A stretch of DNA of 5,289 nt, from contig JAGUVE010000079.1 of assembly GCA_020063075.1 (NCBI GenBank), positions 1 through 5,289 on the forward strand, written 5' to 3'. Below, piece by piece: positions 1 to 4,259 of the stretch (the stretch's first letter is position 1; each line of letters begins with the position of its first letter). The translations under genes and the position numbers were made by a program. Under the pieces are notes generated by a model that was given only the letters and a program-made list of their open reading frames with translations, was not told the origin of the DNA and did not search any database. The DNA comes from Parcubacteria group bacterium. GTDB lineage: Bacteria > Patescibacteriota > Minisyncoccia > Minisyncoccales > JAGUVE01.

Positions 1-57
1 AGGTTCGAGCTTCGTTCAGTAATTGCGAAGGTTAAAATTAATTATAAATTCTATTTT

Positions 58-918
58 ATGACTTTACCTGCAGTAAATTGTGGGTTCTGTAATAAAAAAT
101 TCTCTCGCTCCATCGGACGAATAAATGAAGCTAAAAAATTTGGCTGGAAGCAGTTTTGTTCTCCAAATTGTCTTGCCAAATCAAAGATAGCTGGAAAGAT
201 TTTATCTTGTGCTAATCCTAATTGTAATAAAAAAGTATTTCGTTTATTAAATCAATTTAGAAAATCTATATCGGGCCGTATTTTTTGTTCTCCTTTATGT
301 GCTGCTATCGTTAACAATTTTTCGCGACGAAAGATTAAAATATGTTCTATTTGCGGTAAACAATTTTATGGTGAACGGAAATATTGTTCAAAACTATGCC
401 GTTCTAAGGTGGTAAATCCTAGAAAGAAAAGCGAGGATGAGAAACAAAAAGGAATTTTAAAGAAAATAAAAATTTTCTATGTGTCAGAGGGAAGAATACC
501 AACAAAGAAAGAAAAACCCGGATTGGCCAGAAGGGCACAAGCAGTTTTTGGCACCTGGAATAAAGCTATTGAATCGGCAGGATTTGAACCCAATCCAGTT
601 ATGTTTGCTAAAAAATATATTGCTAAAGATGGACATAAATGTGATTCCTTCGCAGAAAAAATAATTGACGATTGGCTATATTTTAATAAAATAGAACATC
701 AACGAAATATCCCCTATCCCAACAGCTCCTATACTGCTGATTTCTTGGTAAAGAGGAAATTCGTAGAATTTCTTGGATTGAATGGCGAAATTGAACAATA
801 CGATAAAAATACAAAATTAAAAGAAAAATTAGCAGAAAAACATAAACTCAAACTAATTAAAATCTTTCCAAAAGATTTATTTCCCCGGAACCGACTTTCA
901 GAAATTATAAAAATTTAA
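58..918 (+). CDS. Zinc-motif PD-(D/E)XK-like nuclease with homing-endonuclease-associated repeat
   Basis: A 286-residue protein, probably a DNA-binding nuclease of the free-standing homing type. Residues 8-114 hold three similar Cys modules: C8/C11 with C34/C38, C51/C56 with C77/C81, and C96/C99 with C110/C114, the second pair each time in an 'FCS/YCS-x-x-C' setting, as in treble-clef zinc fingers. Residues 133-178 match the homing-endonuclease-associated repeat (GRIPTKKE, then FGTWNKAIESAGF). Residues 193-275 look like a PD-(D/E)XK fold: E200 in a helix, D228 in TADF, E237 in VEFLG, then a helix with Y248, K253, K255 and K257, ending in the strand LKLIKIFPKDL. The usual E-x-K lysine is absent; a helix lysine may replace it. 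The ATG has no Shine-Dalgarno, but TATAAA lies at 43-48. The frame is open back to base 1, so a longer start outside the window cannot be excluded. Nuclease activity is inferred. Confidence 0.8.
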   Translation: MTLPAVNCGFCNKKFSRSIGRINEAKKFGWKQFCSPNCLAKSKIAGKILSCANPNCNKKVFRLLNQFRKSISGRIFCSPLCAAIVNNFSRRKIKICSICGKQFYGERKYCSKLCRSKVVNPRKKSEDEKQKGILKKIKIFYVSEGRIPTKKEKPGLARRAQAVFGTWNKAIESAGFEPNPVMFAKKYIAKDGHKCDSFAEKIIDDWLYFNKIEHQRNIPYPNSSYTADFLVKRKFVEFLGLNGEIEQYDKNTKLKEKLAEKHKLKLIKIFPKDLFPRNRLSEIIKI

Positions 919-957
919 AATCTTAAATTCAACTTTCGGCAGCCCGAATCAAAAAAT

Positions 958-979
958 AGAGACAGAGGTCTCTTTTTTT
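958..979 (+). terminator. Intrinsic terminator after the nuclease gene
   Basis: The sequence AGAGAC (958-963), loop AGAG, GTCTCT (968-973) forms a perfect 6-bp stem, and the T run continues to 979. It lies 40 bases after the stop codon of the nuclease gene and separates it from the transporter region. Confidence 0.8.
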
Positions 980-992
980 GTCGCAAGAGAAC

Positions 993-1022
993 TTCCTGAA
1001 ATTTTCTTGTGAAAAATATAAT
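993..1022 (+). promoter_or_regulatory. Candidate promoter for the regulator remnant/ABC exporter unit
   Basis: A perfect TATAAT stands at 1017-1022. The -35 region is weak: TTCCTG at 993-998 with an 18-base spacer. A start near 1030 would give a leader of about 130 nt before the exporter ATG, containing the hairpins at 1046-1064 and 1080-1111 and the regulator remnant. In such AT-rich DNA a lone -10 match can arise by chance. Confidence 0.4.
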
Positions 1023-1045
1023 TTTGAATTATCATTAAAATAGAT

Positions 1046-1064
1046 AACGACTGAGGTAGTCGTT
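1046..1064. other. Perfect 7-bp inverted repeat in the exporter leader
   Basis: AACGACT (1046-1052) and AGTCGTT (1058-1064) pair perfectly around loop GAGGT. It is followed by C and six A, not by a T run, so it is not a plus-strand terminator. It could be an operator for the lost regulator or a leader hairpin; nothing decides between these. Confidence 0.4.
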
Positions 1065-1079
1065 CAAAAAACCTGCCCC

Positions 1080-1111
1080 GTAGTGTCCTGAGATTGCCGA
1101 AGGACTACTAC
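1080..1111. repeat. Palindromic interspersed repeat (CCTGAG...CGAAGG type)
   Basis: GTAGTGTCCT (1080-1089) pairs with AGGACTACTAC (1101-1111) over ten base pairs with one bulged T (1106) and an 11-base loop. The core CCTGAGATTGCCGAAGG (1087-1103) differs at only two positions from CCTGAGCTTGTCGAAGG, the reverse complement of CCTTCGACAAGCTCAGG. From memory that core is a widespread short palindromic repeat in environmental bacterial genomes. It lies exactly where the reading frame of the regulator remnant breaks off, and it supplies the in-frame stop at 1089-1091. Confidence 0.6.
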
Positions 1112-1112
1112 T

Positions 1113-1166
1113 AGGGTCGCCAAAGCATTAGGCGTTAAAGCAACCATTTTAATTGATTATGAATAA
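1113..1166 (+). pseudogene. C-terminal remnant of an XRE-type helix-turn-helix regulator
   Basis: The frame from 1113 reads RVAKALGVKATILIDYE and stops at TAA (1164-1166). The pattern (I/V)AKALGV-x(4)-L-x-D is what follows the recognition helix in many XRE/Cro-type regulators, where it closes the domain. Going upstream the frame runs into the palindromic repeat and meets TGA at 1089-1091, and no rest of a helix-turn-helix domain is visible in any frame there. The stop overlaps the ATG of the exporter gene (1159) by eight bases, the usual layout for translational coupling. I infer that a regulator once preceded the transporter and that its front was lost when the repeat arrived or by a deletion next to it. 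Only 17 codons support this, so chance similarity remains possible. Confidence 0.5.
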
Positions 1167-1959
1167 AGAATTTTTGGAAATTCTAACGGGATTCAAAAGA
1201 ACTTTGGGACTTATGCAAAAGCCAGAGAAAGTCATGTTGGTTTTTGCATCGTTAATAATGCTAATTACTGGAGTTTTAACAAACTTGCCCGCGGTTATTT
1301 TGGGGCGACTTGTTGACAAACTTGTAGGCGCTGAGAACATAGAATTTAATATCGCGATTCCATTTATTGGCTTCGTGGTTGTGATAATTCTAGTTCGTGA
1401 AGCATTAACCATAGTAAGAAAATATTTTGTTGAGAATATCGCCACACAAACGGAAAAGAAACAAACGGTGAACGTTATTAAGCATCTGCTGAAAACAGAC
1501 ATAGCAAATATCACCTCACAACAGATTGGCTCTTTGCATGGAAGAATTTTTAGATCAATTCAAGGTTTGGTTCGTATAATAAAACTTGGTTTCCTAGATT
1601 TTTTTCCTGTCTTCTTTAGCGCCTTAGCGGCAATTGCAATAGCCCTGTCTCAAAAGCCATTGCTCGCTACGGTAATGGTTTTGGTAATTCCAGCGGGGCT
1701 TTTTATCATCATTAAACAGGTTTCTTCTCAAAAGGGAATAAGAGTTTCTTTATTGCGCGGAAAAGAAAAAATTGACGGCACGGTCGTCGAAATGTTAGGC
1801 GGAATAGAAACGGTCAGGGCACTCAATACCGAACAACAAGAAGTGACAAAAGTAGAACAGGTTGCCGAAGAATTAAGAAAGAAATTAGGCACCATATTTT
1901 TATGGCGTTTTTTGACGCTGGAAAATATCTCAATGAAGGATTTTTCTATATCCTCGTAA
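1159..1959 (+). CDS. ABC exporter, N-terminal transmembrane part (frameshifted)
   Basis: This frame encodes the front of a type IV (exporter-type) ABC half-transporter. Counting from ATG 1159, hydrophobic stretches at about residues 25-50, 65-87, 143-164 and 167-187 fit membrane helices 1 to 4, and the conserved cytoplasmic segment IDGTVVEMLGGIETVRALN lies at about 206-224. TTG at 1153 is an in-frame alternative start; the ATG is preferred because it overlaps the stop of the regulator remnant. No clear Shine-Dalgarno is seen. Near 1883 the frame leaves the family sequence: the natural continuation (EIRHHIFMAFFDAGKYLNEG) is in the -1 frame, and the tail encoded here to 1959 is out-of-frame sequence. 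Alone, this product has no ATPase domain and only four helices. The substrate is unknown. Confidence 0.8.
   Translation: MNKEFLEILTGFKRTLGLMQKPEKVMLVFASLIMLITGVLTNLPAVILGRLVDKLVGAENIEFNIAIPFIGFVVVIILVREALTIVRKYFVENIATQTEKKQTVNVIKHLLKTDIANITSQQIGSLHGRIFRSIQGLVRIIKLGFLDFFPVFFSALAAIAIALSQKPLLATVMVLVIPAGLFIIIKQVSSQKGIRVSLLRGKEKIDGTVVEMLGGIETVRALNTEQQEVTKVEQVAEELRKKLGTIFLWRFLTLENISMKDFSISS
1876..1886 (+). other. Frameshift site: one base missing in an A run
   Basis: The first frame reads AGA AAG AAA TTA GGC (R-K-K-L-G). With one more A in the A run at 1878-1880 it would read AGA AAA GAA ATT AGG CAC CAT (R-K-E-I-R-H-H) and run straight into the second frame. The joined protein, about 600 residues, has the usual exporter length. 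A true mutation, a sequencing error, or ribosomal slippage at this A-rich stretch would all fit; no canonical X-XXY-YYZ heptamer with a strong following hairpin is apparent. Confidence 0.75.
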
Positions 1960-2957
1960 TTTCTCTCGCGATATTATTCTCGGCACAGGGAATCATCACA
2001 AAGGGAGATATTCTTGTTTATTCAATCCTGTTTTTGAGCATAACTGGACCCTTGCGAGAAATTCACCGGATACTCGATGAAGCTCACGAAAGCTCAATAA
2101 GAGTAAATGACCTATACGATTTATTGAATCAACCGCAGGACGTTTCTTTTAAACCACAATCGGCAAGTAAAGAGCCGGTAGTCTCGGACAACAAAGAGGC
2201 CATAAAAGTTAGCAAGCTATCTTTTTCATTTCCCAATAAGGACAATTTACGAGTATTGAGTGATGTCAGTTTTGGTATCAAAAATGGAGAAAAAATCGGT
2301 ATAGCCGGTGCCTCTGGTTGCGGTAAAACTACGCTTATAAAAATACTATTAAGGCTGGTGCATGGCTATTCTGGAAAGGTTTATCTTTTTGGTAGGGACT
2401 TGGTCTTGATAGGCAGGGACGAAATCGCCGATAGAATCGCGTATGTTCCCCAGAAAACCTACATCTTCTCCGGCTCGATAAGGGAAAATATCACATACGG
2501 ATGCTTCAGGAAAAATATTACCGATGAAGAAATTATCAGAGTGGCAAAATTAGCGAATTTGTACGACGAGATGCAAGAATCTCTAGGCGGATTGTCCGGC
2601 AAGGTGACTGAAAACGGAAATAATTTGAGCGGTGGCCAAAAGCAAAGACTTGCAATCGCTAGGTTGGTACTGAAATCGCCAGAGATTTTAATATTTGACG
2701 AGGCGACTTCGGCTCTTGATAACACCAATGAAATTAGAATTCAAAGAAATCTTGAGCAATTGTTTAAAGATAAGACCATGATAACAATTGCTCATAGATT
2801 AACTACGCTAAAAAATAGCGATAGGATATTGGTTTTTGAAAAAGGCTGGATTGTGCAAGAAGGAAGTTTTGATGAGCTCGCTGGTCGGGAAGGACCATTC
2901 CAAGATTTTTTAAAACAAAAAGAACCTGATATACTAACAACTATAGAAACTGAATAG
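1902..2957 (+). CDS. ABC exporter, C-terminal part: last two helices and ATPase domain
   Basis: This is the rear of the same exporter, 351 residues from ATG 1902, an internal Met of the family sequence. Residues 14-32 and 35-54 fit membrane helices 5 and 6. The nucleotide-binding domain (about 100-340) is complete: Walker A GASGCGKT (136-143), Q-loop Q184, signature NLSGGQKQR (241-249), Walker B ILIFDE (262-267) with catalytic E267, D-loop SALD (270-273) and H-loop H298. With all motifs intact the gene shows no decay beyond the single shift, which favours recent mutation or sequencing error. In an intact form it would homodimerise in the membrane and export a lipid, peptide or drug by ATP hydrolysis; no substrate is indicated. 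Translation from 1902 on its own is possible, but AGG at 1887-1889 is far for a ribosome site. The gene ends just before a GC-rich island. Confidence 0.88.
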   Translation: MAFFDAGKYLNEGFFYILVISLAILFSAQGIITKGDILVYSILFLSITGPLREIHRILDEAHESSIRVNDLYDLLNQPQDVSFKPQSASKEPVVSDNKEAIKVSKLSFSFPNKDNLRVLSDVSFGIKNGEKIGIAGASGCGKTTLIKILLRLVHGYSGKVYLFGRDLVLIGRDEIADRIAYVPQKTYIFSGSIRENITYGCFRKNITDEEIIRVAKLANLYDEMQESLGGLSGKVTENGNNLSGGQKQRLAIARLVLKSPEILIFDEATSALDNTNEIRIQRNLEQLFKDKTMITIAHRLTTLKNSDRILVFEKGWIVQEGSFDELAGREGPFQDFLKQKEPDILTTIETE

Positions 2958-3010
2958 CGGCGCGCCAACTAAGTTGGCGCGAAATTCGGCGGCGGCGAAA
3001 GCGAGGGTGG
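2958..3010. repeat. GC-rich island with a perfect 9-bp hairpin
   Basis: By count 36 of 53 bases are G or C, against clearly AT-rich surroundings. CGCGCCAAC (2961-2969) pairs perfectly with GTTGGCGCG (2973-2981) around loop TAA. No T run follows on either strand, so it is not a standard terminator. The rest is GGC/GCG-rich (2988-3010). It begins one base after the exporter stop and ends next to the candidate GTG start of the transglutaminase-like gene. A small interspersed element is the likeliest reading, but no second copy lies in the window. Confidence 0.5.
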
Positions 3011-3047
3011 ACAAAAAGGAATTAATAAATTTCAAAAAATTGTTGAA

Positions 3048-3533
3048 TTGTACAACAAGGCGCAAGGGGTCCCATACTATTGTTTAACTAATCGGGACCC
3101 CGATTTATTATTAAGAAAAAACAAAGGCAGCTGTTCAGAAAAGCATTTGTATCTGGGAAAAGAATTCCAAAAATTGGGGGTTCCGGTAAAATATCTTTTG
3201 ATAAAATTTGATTGGAGGGATTTGCCCATCCCCGGGGAAATCATCAAGAAAAAAAATAATCCTGCCGGCTGGCATCTTGCTTTAAAAATCAGGCCTGATA
3301 AAAAGTGGATTTTAGTTGACGCAACCTGGGACCAAAAATTAAAAAAGGCGGGGTTCCCCTTGACCGAAAAATGGCAAGGAAAGACAAACACAAAACTTGC
3401 CGTTTCTCCAAAGAAAATTATTGAATTAAAAAAAGCGCCGCCAAAACAAATTAAAAGACCCGAAAACAGGAAATTTTATAATGCCTTAAACAAATGGTTG
3501 GAAAAACAAAGAGCACATAGCCAAAATTTCTGA
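3048..3533 (+). CDS. Transglutaminase-like (Cys-His-Asp) protein
   Basis: A 161-residue protein from TTG 3048 with the papain-like transglutaminase core. C29 lies in GSCSEKH at the start of a helix, H76 in GWHLALKI and D91 in VDATWD, the order and spacing of the Cys-His-Asp triad. Such domains act as cysteine peptidases, amidases or crosslinking enzymes; the substrate here is unknown. No signal peptide or membrane helix is seen, so it is probably cytosolic. The start is uncertain. The TTG frame is open upstream to TAA 2970-2972 without another normal start, and codons before the TTG (NKFQKIVE) look like a natural helix. GTG at 3007, in another frame, reads VDKKELINFKK and would join the main frame if one A were missing from the run 3034-3039. 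The stop codon lies at the tip of a 13-bp hairpin, which also encodes the last residues. Confidence 0.8.
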   Translation: MYNKAQGVPYYCLTNRDPDLLLRKNKGSCSEKHLYLGKEFQKLGVPVKYLLIKFDWRDLPIPGEIIKKKNNPAGWHLALKIRPDKKWILVDATWDQKLKKAGFPLTEKWQGKTNTKLAVSPKKIIELKKAPPKQIKRPENRKFYNALNKWLEKQRAHSQNF

Positions 3534-3573
3534 AAGAAATTTTGGCTGCTTTACAGGAAACTTTCAGTTTCCT
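3519..3573. repeat. Two tandem hairpins with complementary triloops
   Basis: The first is a perfect 13-bp stem (3519-3531 with 3535-3547, loop GAA). Seven bases later comes a perfect 8-bp stem (3555-3562 with 3566-3573, loop TTC). The tips CTGAAAG (3530-3536) and CTTTCAG (3561-3567) are reverse complements. The first hairpin covers the last codons and the stop of the transglutaminase-like gene. Neither is followed by a proper T run on the plus strand, so they may protect the mRNA 3' end or act as a weak terminator for convergent transcription. Confidence 0.7.
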
Positions 3574-3598
3574 ATACAAAAATAAACAACCCCTAAAT

Positions 3599-3741
3599 AA
3601 AAAAGCCCTGCTTAATCCTAGAGGGTTGTTCAGGAAAAAAGTCAAGTGGGTGTCCAAGTCCCGATCCGCAGACCGAGATCATTTCAGACTCCCTGAAAGC
3701 GCTTTTGTCCCTGAACCCAATAGAACCGGCAGGGCCCCGTT
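3599..3741 (-). ncRNA. Candidate structured small RNA, about 140 nt
   Basis: The element is more GC-rich than its flanks and folds into nested, mutually compatible helices. GCAGGGC (3729-3735) pairs with GCCCTGC (3605-3611). Inside it GTTCAGG (3628-3634) pairs with CCTGAAC (3710-3716), extended by GGTT 3624-3627 with AACC 3724-3727 across a 7-base bulge. AAAAG (3637-3641) then pairs with CTTTT (3702-3706), and a 6-bp hairpin lies at 3682-3698. On the minus strand the closing stem is followed at once by T6 (3604-3599), like an intrinsic terminator, and a promoter-like pair precedes it so that RNA would begin near 3741. The rod shape with paired ends resembles 6S or SRP RNA in outline, but I recognise no sequence signature of those, of RNase P, tmRNA or a known riboswitch. 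Short reading frames here are not protein-like. It lies between convergent genes; identity unknown. Confidence 0.5.
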
Positions 3742-3748
3742 AGAAACT

Positions 3749-3776
3749 ATTTTATTGTGCTTTTTATAACTTCCAA
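3749..3776 (-). promoter_or_regulatory. Promoter for the candidate small RNA
   Basis: On the minus strand, TTGGAA (3776-3771, four of six to TTGACA) and TAAAAT (3754-3749, five of six to TATAAT) are 16 bases apart. Initiation 7 to 9 bases downstream falls at 3742-3740, just before the outer stem of the candidate RNA. Confidence 0.45.
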
Positions 3777-3777
3777 T

Positions 3778-3812
3778 GGGGCAACGCCATCTTTCATTTT
3801 TTACCCCTTTTT
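3778..3812 (+). terminator. Possible weak plus-strand terminator
   Basis: GGGG (3778-3781) can pair with CCCC (3804-3807), followed by T5. The stem has only four pairs, then a mismatch and two A-T pairs around a large loop, so it is a poor terminator. It would stop plus-strand transcripts coming from the transglutaminase-like gene. Confidence 0.25.
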
Positions 3813-3879
3813 CAATTGAATTTTACCACTTTCAAAAATAAACTGTCAAGGGTTTCTTTTCTATTTCTTTTTGAAAAAT

Positions 3880-3901
3880 AAAAAAACCTCCAAACCTGAG
3901 G
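3880..3901 (-). terminator. Probable terminator of the kinase/coiled-coil genes
   Basis: Read on the minus strand, CCTC (3901-3898) pairs with GAGG (3890-3887) around a 7-base loop, followed by seven T (3886-3880). The stem is short but the T run is good, and the site lies 73 bases beyond the stop of the coiled-coil gene. Between it and that gene, and from 3813 to 3879, I see only AT-rich sequence. Confidence 0.5.
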
Positions 3902-3973
3902 CAAATAAAAAGCAACAAAATCGCTAAGTGTTTTGAGCTTCTTATTATTTAACTTTATTTTCACTTTTTAATT

Positions 3974-4219
3974 TTATTGTTTCTTACCGACTACTGCAAG
4001 CAAATCCTCCAAATCCTTAACTCTGGTCTCTAACTTTTCAAATTCCTGACGATAAACAATCCCGGTAAGTTGCTTGCGAATATTTTTAAGCTCCTCATCA
4101 ACATTGTCAAACCTGCGTTTTGACCATTTTTCTAAATTCACCACTTCTCTTTTTGTTTCTTCAAATCCTTTTTGAATCATTCTCGCCAAATCTTCGATTG
4201 TAATTGATTTCTTTTTCAT
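3974..4219 (-). CDS. Small coiled-coil protein
   Basis: An 81-residue, highly charged protein with ATG start. It opens with KKKSITIEDLARMIQKGFEET and then shows heptad-like spacing of hydrophobic residues (about 25-75) through VNLEKW, FDNVDEELKNIRKQL and FEKLETRVKDLEDLLAVV, so it is almost entirely helical and probably forms a coiled-coil oligomer. Small proteins with a 'TIEDLA-x-M-(I/V)-Q-(K/R)-GF' opening followed by such helices are, from memory, frequent in Parcubacteria genomes, without known function. No catalytic motif, Cys or signal peptide is visible. It follows the kinase gene on the same strand after 36 bases and may be co-transcribed with it, or expressed from its own promoter overlapping the kinase stop codon. 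No strong Shine-Dalgarno precedes the ATG. Confidence 0.85.
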   Translation of the reverse strand: MKKKSITIEDLARMIQKGFEETKREVVNLEKWSKRRFDNVDEELKNIRKQLTGIVYRQEFEKLETRVKDLEDLLAVVGKKQ

Positions 4220-4231
4220 ATGTATTATTCT

Positions 4232-4259
4232 ATTTTCTCACGACCAAAACCTATGTCAA
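4232..4259 (-). promoter_or_regulatory. Candidate promoter of the coiled-coil gene
   Basis: A perfect TTGACA lies on the minus strand at 4259-4254 and overlaps the TGA stop of the kinase. A 16-base spacer leads to GAAAAT (4237-4232, four of six); the better box TAGAAT (4232-4227) would need a long 21-base spacer. Either start would leave a very short leader before the ATG at 4219. Confidence 0.4.

Noticed and set aside
1..20. GGTTCGAGC resembles the T-loop of a tRNA
   Set aside because: The C expected after the loop is T, the stem bases do not pair, and no acceptor stem or CCA follows.
479..664. 61-codon frame inside the nuclease gene
   Set aside because: It is a shadow frame of a gene with clear domain motifs.
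936..949. TTCGG-CAGC-CCGAA inverted repeat before the terminator
   Set aside because: Five pairs with no T run; too weak to call in addition to the clear terminator 9 bases later.
1149..1514. Minus-strand frame under the exporter front
   Set aside because: It is the antisense shadow of a clear membrane-domain coding sequence.
1876..1905. Programmed -1 ribosomal frameshift in the exporter
   Set aside because: Neither AAAGAAA nor ATTTTTA fits X-XXY-YYZ in the zero frame, no strong hairpin directly follows, and exporters of this class are not known to need one.
3599..3741. RNase P RNA, tmRNA, SRP RNA or T-box identity
   Set aside because: The hallmark sequences (GAGGAAAGTC core, tRNA-like end, GGAAGGAAGC loop, T-box motif) are not present, and the length does not suit RNase P or tmRNA.
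3451..3769. Open frames on both strands through the structured region (75 and 68 codons)
   Set aside because: The translations have no recognisable family pattern, and the region is better explained by RNA-like pairing and hairpins.
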